A stretch of 64,000 nt of DNA from Flavobacteriaceae bacterium (GTDB lineage Bacteria; Bacteroidota; Bacteroidia; Flavobacteriales; Flavobacteriaceae), in NCBI GenBank assembly GCA_023262185.1, contig JALRDO010000011.1, positions 319 through 64,318 of the forward strand. Direction: 5' to 3'. A program made the position numbers and the translations under genes. The notes under the pieces are model-generated. The model was not told the origin of the DNA. It did not search any database and saw only the letters and a list, made by a program, of their open reading frames with translations. Of this stretch, positions 51,722 to 61,199 are shown one piece after another; the stretch's first letter is position 1, and each line of letters opens with the position of its first letter.

Positions 51722-53353
51722 TTTGAAGTTTAGCCGCTCCTCCCAATTCGCTCGAACCTCTATGGTTTCGGGAACATAAATAATGCGTTCTGGTTCGCGC
51801 TTTTGAAGAAAGTTTCCGGTATCATAGCGCCTATTTCCGTTACTGTCGACAGTGATCCTTATCGAATATTTTCCGGGATTTACGTATTCAAAGACGGCGT
51901 CTTGTGCTGAGGTAATATAGACCTGCTGTACAAAGGTGTCTTTCTCATCTAAAAGTTCGATGAGCATTGGATAGTCATTCGGCTTTGCGTTTTCAAGTTC
52001 AAAGCGCAAAGTTCCAAAATCTTCTAATGCCTTAAAGTTGAATTGAAACGAGAGACTGTCATTCGTCTGCTCAAAGTAATCTTGAATGGCCCCGGGCAGC
52101 ATGGCCATTCGATAAGAGTCCTCTGGCTTTGGCTCAAGCTCTAGTGTCAGCGTTCTACGATCAGCCCCTATAGCAAAGACGTTACTGAGTTGTATGGTGT
52201 CAGATAAAGTCAATGCAATAAGGCTACTGTCTATTTCTTTAATCGGGGTGCTGCTTCGAAACTGCACACGCTCATTAAGCGCTAGACTTGATTTTGAGAT
52301 CATCTTGAAGGTGAGCGTGTCTTTGTCAAGACGCCCAACCGGTTTTACCTTAAAAGTATCAATCGCCTGACCTCCTGCTAGCGTGAACAGCAAAGAATCA
52401 ACCTTTGAGGGTGCTTCAAACCAGAAGTTGAGGCTGTCTTTGTCCGCTACCTTCTCTGTAAAACTCCATAAAGAGTCTACTTGAGATAAAAGCTCTAGTC
52501 TTGGCAGGCTGTCTAGATCAGATTGGTAGCCGAAGGTGATATGATTTGAGCCTGTAAACTTTGGACGCTCAGCCTTAAAGAGAACCTTTTCTTTGAAGAG
52601 TTCAAGTAAATAAAGACTATCTGTGGGCAGCGTGATCGGCTTTTTCAGAAAGGCGAGCTTATCGAGATACGGATCGTATTTGTTATTCTTGTTCTCGTCT
52701 TTCAAGGCAAACATGTAATAAGAACCTTTGCTTAGAAAACTCAATTCAAAAGTGGGTAGGCTATCTAAGGTGGTGGTCAGGTAACGCGGTGGCTGCTTGT
52801 AAATGATAGAGTCGGTATAACTTGTATCATTGGCGTATAAGACCACGTTGATGTACTCCTCGGCCTTTCTCAGGTAAGCATCTTTAACCATACCCTTTAG
52901 GTTAAGCGAATCGATTTGTTCACCGGTCGCCATCACATAATTGAGGTAGGGATACGGATTCTCTTCGTTATTGTCTACCACGGCATTCCCAAAGTAAAAG
53001 CTATAGGTCGTATTGGGTAGCAGGCTATCTTGAAGTTCTATCTCAAGGTATTTGCTTGGGCTGGCCTGTGGACTTAGAATGGGAGCTGTACCCATCGGCG
53101 GAGAAACCAAGAACTGATCTTCAACGCCTTTGAATTTGATGTACTCATCGAAGTAAATTCGGATGCGTTCTCCTTTGAAATTGGTGCTTCCTAAAGGAGG
53201 ATCAGCCTTTATGATCACAGGAGGTATGGTGTCTTTAGCTCCCCCACTCGGGGTGCCGCGTTTTGCACAAGACACGACCATCAGCACAATAAAAATCAAT
53301 CCCAAAAAGGGAGTTGCTTTTGAAAACCAAGAGGTGTTGTGCTGCTGCTTCAC
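51710..53353 (-). CDS. Ig-like domain lipoprotein
   Basis: About 547 residues. A lipoprotein leader (ATPFLGLIFIVLMVVSC) is followed by GGAKDTIPPVIIKADPPLGSTNF, the start of a Big_5/Ig-like domain, and a long beta-rich region. The family is common in Bacteroidota and probably faces the periplasm or outer surface; its function is unknown. I chose GTG at 53353: it leaves a normal 12-residue basic region and a 19-nt gap after comF, whereas the ATG at 53401 gives a 28-residue lead and overlaps comF by 29 nt. The longer start cannot be excluded. Confidence 0.82.
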   Translation of the reverse strand: MKQQHNTSWFSKATPFLGLIFIVLMVVSCAKRGTPSGGAKDTIPPVIIKADPPLGSTNFKGERIRIYFDEYIKFKGVEDQFLVSPPMGTAPILSPQASPSKYLEIELQDSLLPNTTYSFYFGNAVVDNNEENPYPYLNYVMATGEQIDSLNLKGMVKDAYLRKAEEYINVVLYANDTSYTDSIIYKQPPRYLTTTLDSLPTFELSFLSKGSYYMFALKDENKNNKYDPYLDKLAFLKKPITLPTDSLYLLELFKEKVLFKAERPKFTGSNHITFGYQSDLDSLPRLELLSQVDSLWSFTEKVADKDSLNFWFEAPSKVDSLLFTLAGGQAIDTFKVKPVGRLDKDTLTFKMISKSSLALNERVQFRSSTPIKEIDSSLIALTLSDTIQLSNVFAIGADRRTLTLELEPKPEDSYRMAMLPGAIQDYFEQTNDSLSFQFNFKALEDFGTLRFELENAKPNDYPMLIELLDEKDTFVQQVYITSAQDAVFEYVNPGKYSIRITVDSNGNRRYDTGNFLQKREPERIIYVPETIEVRANWEERLNFKLLD

Positions 53354-53372
53354 AAAGGCAAAGAAACGAACT

Positions 53373-54113
53373 TTATGGGTCAAGTGTAACCTTGACCTCA
53401 TATTCTAAAGGTGTAAAGAACAGGCTCAAAAAGCTTACCCTTTCAACGCCTTGATTTTTAAGTTCCCAATAGCATGCCGCCAAGGTGGCTCCAGTAGTGC
53501 ACACATCATCAACAAGCAGCACGTGAAGCCTTTTTTGCTTTTGTGTCACCTTGGCCCGAAACGTTTCGGGTGGTATCTGTGTGCGTTGATGCTTGTCGTT
53601 CAAGGCCTGTGCTGCTTTTCTTTTGGGTTGCAAAAGCAATTTTGAACTGACGGCCACACGCTGTTCTTTTGCAATCTCGCGTGCGATTAATTCAGCAGGA
53701 TTGTATCCTCTTTTTAATTTTTTCAAAAAGTGTGAAGGAACAGGAACGAGGATGTCAAAGTGGTGATGCTCAAAAAATGCGCTTAGCTGTGGACGCGCTA
53801 AAGCACATAGTGTTTTAGCGGCAAACGGTTGTTTCTTGTACTTCAAAGCGTGTAAAATCCGAATCAATTGTGCCGAATAGGCGGTATTGTTGAACGGAGC
53901 ATAGGCGGCCTCTACAATGACTTGATTTGTAAGCTGCAGTCGCATGGGATGAATGCCATTATATTCATAGATTGACAGGTGTATAGAAGATGCGCATGAC
54001 ACACATAAATGAGAATAACTATGCTCAATAATGCGTTCACAGATCATACAATGTTTTGGAAAAAACAGTGCTGCCAGCCCCATGGGATTAAAATTCTGTT
54101 TCTTTTCTGTCAA
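53373..54113 (-). CDS. comF: ComF-family phosphoribosyltransferase-like protein
   Basis: A 246-residue protein with an N-terminal zinc-ribbon-like set of cysteines (HCMICE and CVSCASS) and a C-terminal type I PRT fold: ILVPVPSHFLKKLKRGYNPAE and VLLVDDVCTTGATL. ComF (GntX-like) proteins assist DNA uptake in competent bacteria, acting inside the cell with the translocase. An alternative start at residue 11 (54083) is possible. It precedes the Ig-like lipoprotein. Confidence 0.9.
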   Translation of the reverse strand: MTEKKQNFNPMGLAALFFPKHCMICERIIEHSYSHLCVSCASSIHLSIYEYNGIHPMRLQLTNQVIVEAAYAPFNNTAYSAQLIRILHALKYKKQPFAAKTLCALARPQLSAFFEHHHFDILVPVPSHFLKKLKRGYNPAELIAREIAKEQRVAVSSKLLLQPKRKAAQALNDKHQRTQIPPETFRAKVTQKQKRLHVLLVDDVCTTGATLAACYWELKNQGVERVSFLSLFFTPLEYEVKVTLDP

Positions 54114-54150
54114 AACCCTGCAGTATTGTGATTTGTTGAGGCTATAGCCT

Positions 54151-54179
54151 TTTGAGTCTATGTGATTGTTCTATTTTTG
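54151..54179 (+). promoter_or_regulatory. Putative promoter for glyS
   Basis: TTTG at 54151-54154 and TATTTTTG at 54172-54179 are 17 nt apart. The -7 box ends 16 nt before the glyS ATG. Confidence 0.65.
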
Positions 54180-54195
54180 CCTCAAACAACTCTAC

Positions 54196-55740
54196 ATGAA
54201 GCCAGCTGAAGATCTTTTTAAAAATGTGGTGTCTCACGCAAAGGAATACGGATTTATTTTTCAATCGAGTGAGATATACGATGGCCTGAGCGCGGTTTAT
54301 GATTATGCCCAATTGGGTGTGTTGTTGAAAAACAATATCCGAACCTATTGGTGGGAAGCCATGGTGCGCCTACACGAAAACATTGTAGGGCTCGATGCAG
54401 CCATTCTCATGCATCCGACTACATGGAAGGCTTCAGGGCACGTAGACGCCTTTAACGACCCGCTGATTGACAATAAAGACTCGAAAAAGCGTTACCGCGC
54501 AGATGTACTGATCGAAGATTACGTGGCCAAATTAGAGGCAAAGATTGACAAAGAAGTTCAAAAAGCCGATAAGCGATTTGGAGACGCCTTTGACAAAGAG
54601 CAGTTTTTAGCTACCAACGGAAGAGTGATTGAGATTCGCGAGCGTTCAGAGACTATCATCAAGCGCATGTCAAAGTCGCTCGAAGAAGAGAATCTCGCAG
54701 ATGTTAAGGCGCTGATTGAGGAGCTAGAGATTGTCTGTCCGGTATCGGGTTCTAAAAATTGGACAGAGGTTAAGCAGTTCAATTTGATGTTTGGAACAAA
54801 GCTTGGCGCCTCGGCAGAAAATGCGATGGAGCTCTACCTGAGACCAGAAACGGCCCAAGGGATATTCGTTAACTTCTTGAACGTCCAAAAAACAGGACGA
54901 ATGAAGATTCCCTTCGGAATCGCTCAAACCGGAAAGGCTTTTAGAAATGAGATCGTAGCGCGACAGTTCATCTTTAGAATGCGTGAATTCGAGCAAATGG
55001 AGATGCAGTTTTTTATTCCTCCAGGGACACAAAAAACCTGGTACGAACACTGGAAAGAAACACGCCTTAAATGGCACCTGTCTCTGGGGATGGGCCAAGA
55101 AAATTACCGTTTTCACGATCATGAAAAATTGGCACACTACGCAGATGCAGCTGCAGATATTGAGTTTAAATTTCCATTCGGATTCAAAGAGCTCGAAGGG
55201 ATACACTCTAGGACAGACTTTGATTTAAGTCGACACGAATCGTTTTCAGGCAAAAAGATGCAGTACTACGATGCCGAACAAGAGCAGTCGTACACTCCTT
55301 ATGTCATTGAAACCTCGATAGGGTTAGACCGTATGTTCTTGGCAGTTTTCTCTTCGTCATTGCAAGAAGAAGAGCTCGAGAATGGAACACGCACAGTGAT
55401 GCGTATCCCAGCCGTACTAGCTCCCTACAAAGCAGCAGTACTTCCGCTTGTTAAAAAAGACGGTTTGCCAGAGTTGGCGCATCAGATTATCGACGACCTC
55501 AAATTTGATTTCAACGTGGCATATGATGAAAAGGATGCTGTTGGCCGTCGTTACCGTAGACAAGACGCTATTGGGACTCCTTTTTGTATCACCGTAGATC
55601 ATCAGTCGTTAGAAGATCAGACTGTGACCATCAGACACAGAGATTCTATGGAGCAAGAACGTATTGCCATTAGCGAATTAAAGAACGTGCTTGATCGAGA
55701 AGTCTCGTTAGCAGCATGGCTCAAAAAATTAGAGGCATAG
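54196..55740 (+). CDS. glyS: Glycine--tRNA ligase (dimeric, eukaryote-like type)
   Basis: A 514-residue class II synthetase that charges tRNA-Gly. EYGFIFQSSEIYDGLSAVYDYAQLG, LRPETAQGIFVNF, the motif 2 segment GKAFRNEIVARQFIFRMREFEQME, and the motif 3 region IETSIGLDRMFLAVF are all present, marking the alpha2 GlyRS type. The start is set at MKPAEDLF (54196); an in-frame ATG 30 nt upstream precedes the -7 box. xth begins at the next base after its stop, so the two are co-transcribed. Confidence 0.97.
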   Translation: MKPAEDLFKNVVSHAKEYGFIFQSSEIYDGLSAVYDYAQLGVLLKNNIRTYWWEAMVRLHENIVGLDAAILMHPTTWKASGHVDAFNDPLIDNKDSKKRYRADVLIEDYVAKLEAKIDKEVQKADKRFGDAFDKEQFLATNGRVIEIRERSETIIKRMSKSLEEENLADVKALIEELEIVCPVSGSKNWTEVKQFNLMFGTKLGASAENAMELYLRPETAQGIFVNFLNVQKTGRMKIPFGIAQTGKAFRNEIVARQFIFRMREFEQMEMQFFIPPGTQKTWYEHWKETRLKWHLSLGMGQENYRFHDHEKLAHYADAAADIEFKFPFGFKELEGIHSRTDFDLSRHESFSGKKMQYYDAEQEQSYTPYVIETSIGLDRMFLAVFSSSLQEEELENGTRTVMRIPAVLAPYKAAVLPLVKKDGLPELAHQIIDDLKFDFNVAYDEKDAVGRRYRRQDAIGTPFCITVDHQSLEDQTVTIRHRDSMEQERIAISELKNVLDREVSLAAWLKKLEA

Positions 55741-56502
55741 ATGAAGGTCATCTCGTATAACGTCAACGGTATCCGAGCTGCACTCAATAAGGGATTAGAC
55801 CAGTGGCTGTCTGCGGTGAACGCCGATGTTGTTTGTCTACAAGAAATAAAGGCTACCGAAGATCAGATTGATAAGTCGGCCTTTGAGGCTTTAGGATTTG
55901 AGCATCAATATTATTTCTCGGCACAGAAAAAGGGTTACTCTGGGGTTGCTATTTTGAGCAAGACCAAGCCTGACAAGGTGGTTGAGGGTACGGGTATCGA
56001 CTATATGGATCACGAGGGTAGAAACCTCAGGGCAGATTTTGGCGATATTTCGATCATGAGCATGTATTTGCCATCAGGAACAAATACCGATCGTCTCGAT
56101 TATAAGTTTACCTACATGGACGACTTTTTAGACTATGCGGTGAGCTTGATAAATGAGCGTCCAAAGTTGTTAGTGGTTGGGGATTACAATATCTGTCATC
56201 AAGCTATTGACATACACGATCCGATTCGCAACAAGAACGTATCTGGTTTCTTACCTGAAGAGCGCGAATGGATGACGCGTTTTCTAGATGCTGGATTCAT
56301 CGATTCGTTCCGTCACTTTAACGAAGAGCCGCACCAGTATACCTGGTGGAGTTATCGCGCCAACGCCCGTTCGAACAATAAAGGATGGAGACTCGACTAC
56401 GCCATGGCTTCAGAAGCCTTAGGGGCACATTTGAAAAGAGCTGTTATTCTCTCAGAAGCAGTACATAGCGATCACTGCCCTATTTTAACCGAACTCGCAT
56501 AA
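55741..56502 (+). CDS. xth: Exodeoxyribonuclease III
   Basis: A 253-residue EEP-family AP endonuclease and 3'-5' exonuclease in base excision repair. MKVISYNVNGIRAAL, CLQEIKATEDQ (metal Glu), VVGDYNICHQAIDIHDP and the terminal SDHCPILTEL (catalytic Asp-His) are visible. Length is normal. It abuts the glyS stop and is 3 nt from the aldo/keto reductase. Confidence 0.96.
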   Translation: MKVISYNVNGIRAALNKGLDQWLSAVNADVVCLQEIKATEDQIDKSAFEALGFEHQYYFSAQKKGYSGVAILSKTKPDKVVEGTGIDYMDHEGRNLRADFGDISIMSMYLPSGTNTDRLDYKFTYMDDFLDYAVSLINERPKLLVVGDYNICHQAIDIHDPIRNKNVSGFLPEEREWMTRFLDAGFIDSFRHFNEEPHQYTWWSYRANARSNNKGWRLDYAMASEALGAHLKRAVILSEAVHSDHCPILTELA

Positions 56503-56505
56503 ACC

Positions 56506-57552
56506 ATGAAATACAATACGCTTCCGAATACAAACATCAAAGTAAGTGAGCTTTGTTTAGGAACCATGACATGGGGTCGACAAAACACTCAAGAAGAAGG
56601 ATTCGAACAAATGAATTACGCCTTCGATCAAGGGATACAGTTTTGGGATACTGCCGAATTGTATCCTGTGCCCACCCTTACTGAGCTCTATGGGGGCACT
56701 GAGCGGATCATCGGAAATTGGTTAAAAGCCAACGGTAAACGTTCAGAGATTGTGCTTGCCACTAAGATTGCCGGTAAGGCCCCTTTCACCAAGCATATTC
56801 GCACTACAGGATTTACGCCTGAGGGCATTGATGAGGCTATTGGCAATAGCCTAAAGCGCTTGCAAACAGATTATATTGATCTCTACCAACTGCATTGGCC
56901 AACGCGAAATACTAACTTTTTTGGGAAGCGTGACTATCCGTCTGAGGCCTTCAGTTCAGACGAATGGAAAGATAATATCTATGAGGTATTAACTGCACTC
57001 GCAGGGCATATCAAGGCCGGACGCATTCGTTATGTTGGCCTCTCAAATGAGACCCCTTGGGGAGTTATGCGTTTCATTGAGGAACACAAGAAAGACAGTT
57101 CGCTGCCGAAAATGATTACGGTTCAAAATCCGTACAGCCTACTGAATCGTCTCTATGAAGTGGGATTGGCTGAGGTCAGTCATCGCGAAAACGTCGGACT
57201 ACTCCCGTATTCTCCTCTAGGTTTTGGAGTGCTTTCAGGTAAGTATCTAGGGGGTGAAGAACCTAAAGACGCTCGGGTGACGCTTTTTCCGAATTACAAT
57301 CGTTACAGTGGTCCGGTGGCAACTTCAGCGACTGAAGCTTATGCAGAAATTGCTAAAAAATACGAGTTGTCCTTGCCTCAAATGGCGCTTGCGTATTTGC
57401 GTACTAAACCTTTCGTGACTTCTACGATAATCGGTGCAACCAACATATCTCAATTGATAGAGAACATCGATAGTGTTCGCCTTGATCTGAGCGATGAGGT
57501 TCTAGCTCAAATTGAGGCGGTGCACCAAATGCACCCTAACCCTGCGCCTTAG
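56506..57552 (+). CDS. Aldo/keto reductase (Tas-like)
   Basis: A 348-residue AKR-family reductase. LCLGTMTWGRQNTQEEGFEQMNYAFDQG and FWDTAELYPVP carry the catalytic Asp and Tyr; LATKIAGK holds the Lys and YQLHWPTRNTNFFG the His. It resembles E. coli Tas. The substrate is unknown. It ends within radA (17-nt convergent overlap). Confidence 0.92.
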   Translation: MKYNTLPNTNIKVSELCLGTMTWGRQNTQEEGFEQMNYAFDQGIQFWDTAELYPVPTLTELYGGTERIIGNWLKANGKRSEIVLATKIAGKAPFTKHIRTTGFTPEGIDEAIGNSLKRLQTDYIDLYQLHWPTRNTNFFGKRDYPSEAFSSDEWKDNIYEVLTALAGHIKAGRIRYVGLSNETPWGVMRFIEEHKKDSSLPKMITVQNPYSLLNRLYEVGLAEVSHRENVGLLPYSPLGFGVLSGKYLGGEEPKDARVTLFPNYNRYSGPVATSATEAYAEIAKKYELSLPQMALAYLRTKPFVTSTIIGATNISQLIENIDSVRLDLSDEVLAQIEAVHQMHPNPAP

Positions 57553-58903
57553 CGAAGATTTTAGCGATTACCTCTTCGATCTTAGTGACCTGGATTACCC
57601 TTATGCTTCTTTTTTGGCTGGTGTCTGTTGCCGTTGAGGCAATGAATATGGCTTTGAACCCTAGTTTTTCAGCTTCACTTATGCGTTGATCAACGCGTTG
57701 AACAGGGCGTATCTCTCCAGCGAGACCGACCTCTGCAGCAAAACATACTCCCTTAGGCAAGGGCAGGTCAGCATTGCTTGAAAGAACCGCCATAACTACC
57801 GCCAGATCGGTGGCAGGATCATCTACCGAAATTCCTCCTGTGATATTCAAGAACACGTCTTTAGAGGCGAGGTTGAATCCGGCCTTTTTCTCTAGAACTG
57901 CAAGCAGCATATTCAAGCGTTTGCTGTTGAATCCAGTAGCTGAGCGCTGAGGGGTTCCGTATACCGCAGAGCTCACCAAGGCCTGAATCTCGATGAGCAA
58001 AGGGCGTTGCCCTTCAAGATTTGCCGCCACAGATACTCCACTCAAAGGCTCATTGTAATTCGAAAGTAAAAGTTCTGAGGGGTTCTTAACCTCTCTCAGG
58101 CCAGACCCTTGCATCTCGTAAATGCCTAGTTCTGCTGTGCTTCCAAAACGATTTTTAAGGGAGCGTAAAATCCGGTAGACGTAATTGCGATCTCCTTCAA
58201 ATTGCAGCACGGTATCTACCATGTGCTCGAGCAGCTTGGGTCCTGCGAGTTGTCCATCTTTGGTAATGTGTCCGACCAAGATTAGGGGGATACCCGTCGA
58301 CTTGGCGTAATACGTTAGCTCAGCCGTGCATTCTCTAATTTGAGATACTGTTCCGGCAGCCGATTCAATCTTTGGTGACTGAAGCGTCTGAATCGAATCG
58401 ATAATAATGAGGTTGGGGGCGTGCTGTTCTATCTGTTGTCCGATGCGATCGGTGACCGTTTCGGTGAGAATAAAGCAGTTGTTTTGTCGATCAGAAATAC
58501 GATCTGCTCTAAGCTTGAGCTGACGCTCGCTTTCTTCACCTGACACATAAAGTACTTTCAGCCCGATATTGAGAGCGATCTGTAAGAGAAGGGTGCTTTT
58601 TCCGATCCCGGGTTCTCCGCCTAAAAGAATGACAGAGCCAGGAACAAGACCTGATCCTAAAACGCGATTAAACTCTTGGTCTTTAGTGTCGATGCGCGCC
58701 TCGAGTTCGTATGAGATTTGATCGAGTGCAATGGCTTTGTGCGGGCTTTGTTTTGCGGCCGCTTTTATTCCTGAAGATTCGGGCTTTGAGACAATCTCTT
58801 CTTGAAGGGTATTCCACTGTTTACATGAGCTGCATTGCCCGGTCCACTTTGCGGATTGGGCACCACAGTTTTGACAGAAATAAGCCGTTTTTGTTTTAGC
58901 CAT
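57536..58903 (-). CDS. radA: DNA repair protein RadA
   Basis: A 455-residue RecA-like ATPase that processes recombination intermediates. N-terminal zinc finger (CQNCGAQSAKWTGQCSSC), Walker A LGGEPGIGKSTLL, the KNRFGSTAELGIYEM motif (KNRFG is specific to RadA), and a C-terminal Lon-like domain. The C-terminus is slightly shorter than in E. coli. It starts within the YbhN-like gene (8-nt overlap). Confidence 0.97.
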   Translation of the reverse strand: MAKTKTAYFCQNCGAQSAKWTGQCSSCKQWNTLQEEIVSKPESSGIKAAAKQSPHKAIALDQISYELEARIDTKDQEFNRVLGSGLVPGSVILLGGEPGIGKSTLLLQIALNIGLKVLYVSGEESERQLKLRADRISDRQNNCFILTETVTDRIGQQIEQHAPNLIIIDSIQTLQSPKIESAAGTVSQIRECTAELTYYAKSTGIPLILVGHITKDGQLAGPKLLEHMVDTVLQFEGDRNYVYRILRSLKNRFGSTAELGIYEMQGSGLREVKNPSELLLSNYNEPLSGVSVAANLEGQRPLLIEIQALVSSAVYGTPQRSATGFNSKRLNMLLAVLEKKAGFNLASKDVFLNITGGISVDDPATDLAVVMAVLSSNADLPLPKGVCFAAEVGLAGEIRPVQRVDQRISEAEKLGFKAIFIASTATDTSQKRSIRVIQVTKIEEVIAKIFAKAQG

Positions 58904-59885
58904 TGAGGAATAATCGACGTTTTACCTTGTACCATAAAGGTAAACTAAGAAAAGAGATCGCACCGAATACCACAATCATTAGGGTCTGAGAAGACCACAC
59001 GATCCAACCGAAGGCTTCGCCAGAGGCGTACGAGATTCCGAATAGCCCTAACGAGGCACGAACTACAATAGGGTATAATCCGACTCCGCCATTGGTTGCG
59101 GTCATTGCGAATGACCCAGCGATAAAGGCTACGAGTAATTCAGATAGCCCGAGAGACGCGGTTTCTGCGACGGTATATTTGATCACAACGAACATCCCAA
59201 CATAGCAGGCCCAAATGAATAGTGTGTGGGCGATGAAATAGCTTTTATTTTTCATCTGTAAGATAGAAGAGAGCCCTTCTTGAATGCCTTTGAAAAATTC
59301 GTGCAGCTTGATTCCCCAAGGGCTTGTTGCCTTTGAAGAAAGGCGTACCATAAAGATCAATCCGGCTATGGCTACAACTAAAAAGAGCACACTGAATATA
59401 AGTGTAGCGGTGTTGGCTGAGATCCAATCTAGAATAAGACGGGTTTGGAGTAAAAGGCTTAGTCCTATTATCAAAAACAGCATTACAAGGTCGATCACTC
59501 GCTCGGTCACAATGGTTCCGAACGCCTTTTCAAAAGGAACCTTTTCATAGGTACGCAATGAACTTGCTCTTAATACTTCACCTGACCTAGGGATTCCGAG
59601 ATTGGCGAAGTACGCCATGAAAACAAAAAAAACGCTCGGTACGACCCCGACTGAATAGCCCATAGGACGAAGCAGGTAATTCCAGCGAACCGCTCTTGAA
59701 ATGTGGCTTAAAACAGCCATCACTAAAGAAGCAAAAACGTAGCGCAAATCTACCGTGCTGATGTAACTGAAGATTTGCTCGCGTACAAGCGGAGGTGTGC
59801 TCCAATACGAGTAGGCGACTAAACCCAATCCGATGAAAATAGGAAGGACGGTTTTCAATGCAGAGAAGCGCTTTGCTCTTTGCAT
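58896..59885 (-). CDS. YbhN/LPG-synthase-TM-like membrane protein (flippase-like)
   Basis: A 329-residue membrane protein with about eight spans. The SRAVRWNYLLRPMGY and PRSGEVLRASSLRTYEKVPFEKAFGTIVTERVIDL segments are typical of the lysylphosphatidylglycerol synthase transmembrane family. Some relatives move lipids, others are of unknown role. No catalytic domain is fused. It follows panD by 1 nt of overlap at 59885 and is coupled with radA. Confidence 0.9.
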   Translation of the reverse strand: MQRAKRFSALKTVLPIFIGLGLVAYSYWSTPPLVREQIFSYISTVDLRYVFASLVMAVLSHISRAVRWNYLLRPMGYSVGVVPSVFFVFMAYFANLGIPRSGEVLRASSLRTYEKVPFEKAFGTIVTERVIDLVMLFLIIGLSLLLQTRLILDWISANTATLIFSVLFLVVAIAGLIFMVRLSSKATSPWGIKLHEFFKGIQEGLSSILQMKNKSYFIAHTLFIWACYVGMFVVIKYTVAETASLGLSELLVAFIAGSFAMTATNGGVGLYPIVVRASLGLFGISYASGEAFGWIVWSSQTLMIVVFGAISFLSLPLWYKVKRRLFLNG

Positions 59886-60232
59886 TACGATAAGCGATTG
59901 TGCTGATCAGGAAAGATAAGCGCAGGTTTGAAGGCGCGGGCCTCATCTGGTGTCAATTGGGCGTAAGAGATCACGATTAAGATGTCTCCGACGGCGACCT
60001 TGCGAGCGGCTGCCCCGTTCAACGTTACTTCACCTGATTTTCGAGGTCCCGGAATGGCATAGGTTTCAAGTCGCTCACCGTTGTTGTTGTTTACCACTTG
60101 TACTTTCTCTCCGGGTACGATCTGGGCAGCATCTAAAAGGTCTTCGTCGATAGTGATGCTACCTATATAATTAAGGTCAGCACCTGTAACCGTTACACGG
60201 TGGAGTTTTGATTTTAAAACCTCTATTAACAT
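59885..60232 (-). CDS. panD: Aspartate 1-decarboxylase
   Basis: A 115-residue proenzyme that makes beta-alanine for pantothenate. Cleavage between Gly and Ser in [12 protein letters not shown] creates the pyruvoyl group. [25 protein letters not shown] is the usual tail region. Length is normal. It is downstream of panC (17-nt gap), and a further TAnnTTTG box lies 4 nt before its ATG. Confidence 0.97.
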   Translation of the reverse strand: MLIEVLKSKLHRVTVTGADLNYIGSITIDEDLLDAAQIVPGEKVQVVNNNNGERLETYAIPGPRKSGEVTLNGAAARKVAVGDILIVISYAQLTPDEARAFKPALIFPDQHNRLS

Positions 60233-60236
60233 GGGG

Positions 60237-60244
60237 CAAAGGTA
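60237..60244 (-). promoter_or_regulatory. -7 promoter box 4 nt before panD
   Basis: The plus strand CAAAGGTA is TACCTTTG on minus, an exact TAnnTTTG, with exactly 4 nt to the panD ATG at 60232. Confidence 0.5.
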
Positions 60245-60249
60245 CGACC

Positions 60250-61101
60250 TTATTCGTTTAAGGCAATAGAATCTATGAGGCGTACCCCCTCGAATCTGGC
60301 CGCGATAAATGCGCGGTATTTCTTGTTTTTCTTGCGAGATACGCTCAGCTCAAGACTTGGCACTTCGGCGATTTCGAAATACTCAAGCCTCCAGTCTTCA
60401 GTATCCTTGAAGGCCATTGAAACCGCCTCTCTAATGACCTCAAACTCTACAGAAGAGAAACGTCTTTTGACCCACTTCAATTGTTGATAGATGAACGCCG
60501 CTTTGATGCGTCCTTGAGCACTTAATCTCTCATTTCTTGAGCTCCGTGCTAATCCATTAGATTCTCTGGTGGTCGGACACACTTCAATGCGCACCTGAAG
60601 CCGTTCTTGTTTGACTAACGATTTTACAATTAAAGTTTGTTGGTAATCCTTTTCTCCAAAATAAGCCACTGTAGGACGAACCGCTTTGAACAGTAAGTCG
60701 ACTACTGTCGCCACCCCATCAAAGTGCCCCGGGCGATAAGCCCCCTCCATCACTTTATCTAGGCCTTTAAAGTCAAAAGATCTCGACTGAGGTTGGTCGG
60801 TGTAAAGGGCATTGACGTCTGGATGAAAAACAATGAGTTCGTCTGAGAGGCTGCGCAGGTTATTTAAATCGCTTTCTAGGGTTCTAGGGTATGCTTCAAG
60901 GTCTTTGGGGTCGTTAAATTGAGTCGGGTTGACGAAAATACTCACCACCACTACTTCTGATTTAAACAAGGCTCGTTTAACGAGATTGAGGTGACCTTCA
61001 TGCAAGGCACCCATGGTAGGGAAAAACCCAATTGTCGATTTTGATTGGTATGCCGGAGTCAAAATTTCTTTGAGCTCGGCGACAGTTTGAGTAAGCTTCA
61101 T
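60250..61101 (-). CDS. panC: Pantoate--beta-alanine ligase
   Basis: A 283-residue ATP-dependent enzyme making pantothenate. [17 protein letters not shown] holds the HxGH nucleotide motif, [22 protein letters not shown] and [13 protein letters not shown] follow, and [18 protein letters not shown] is the KMSKS-like loop. Length is normal. With panD it covers two steps of pantothenate synthesis. It is divergent from the glycogen-synthase-like gene. Confidence 0.97.
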   Translation of the reverse strand: MKLTQTVAELKEILTPAYQSKSTIGFFPTMGALHEGHLNLVKRALFKSEVVVVSIFVNPTQFNDPKDLEAYPRTLESDLNNLRSLSDELIVFHPDVNALYTDQPQSRSFDFKGLDKVMEGAYRPGHFDGVATVVDLLFKAVRPTVAYFGEKDYQQTLIVKSLVKQERLQVRIEVCPTTRESNGLARSSRNERLSAQGRIKAAFIYQQLKWVKRRFSSVEFEVIREAVSMAFKDTEDWRLEYFEIAEVPSLELSVSRKKNKKYRAFIAARFEGVRLIDSIALNE

Positions 61102-61118
61102 GAGCGCCGCTAAGGGCC

Positions 61119-61126
61119 CAAAAATA
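61119..61126 (-). promoter_or_regulatory. Putative -7 promoter box for panC
   Basis: The plus strand CAAAAATA reads TATTTTTG on minus, an exact TAnnTTTG, 17 nt before the panC ATG. Confidence 0.6.
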
Positions 61127-61156
61127 CATCAAATAGGCTTATACACAATAAATTCG

Positions 61157-61164
61157 TATCTTTG
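61157..61164 (+). promoter_or_regulatory. Putative -7 promoter box for the glycogen-synthase-like gene
   Basis: TATCTTTG matches TAnnTTTG and ends 35 nt before the ATG at 61200. Together with the box at 61119 it forms a divergent pair. Confidence 0.6.
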
Positions 61165-61199
61165 TCCCTTCTTTTTTGACGCACAAAAATCTAGGGTTT

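Noticed and set aside
54724-55206. 160-codon open frame on minus within glyS
   Set aside because: It is antisense to conserved catalytic segments of glyS, has no promoter and no recognisable domain.
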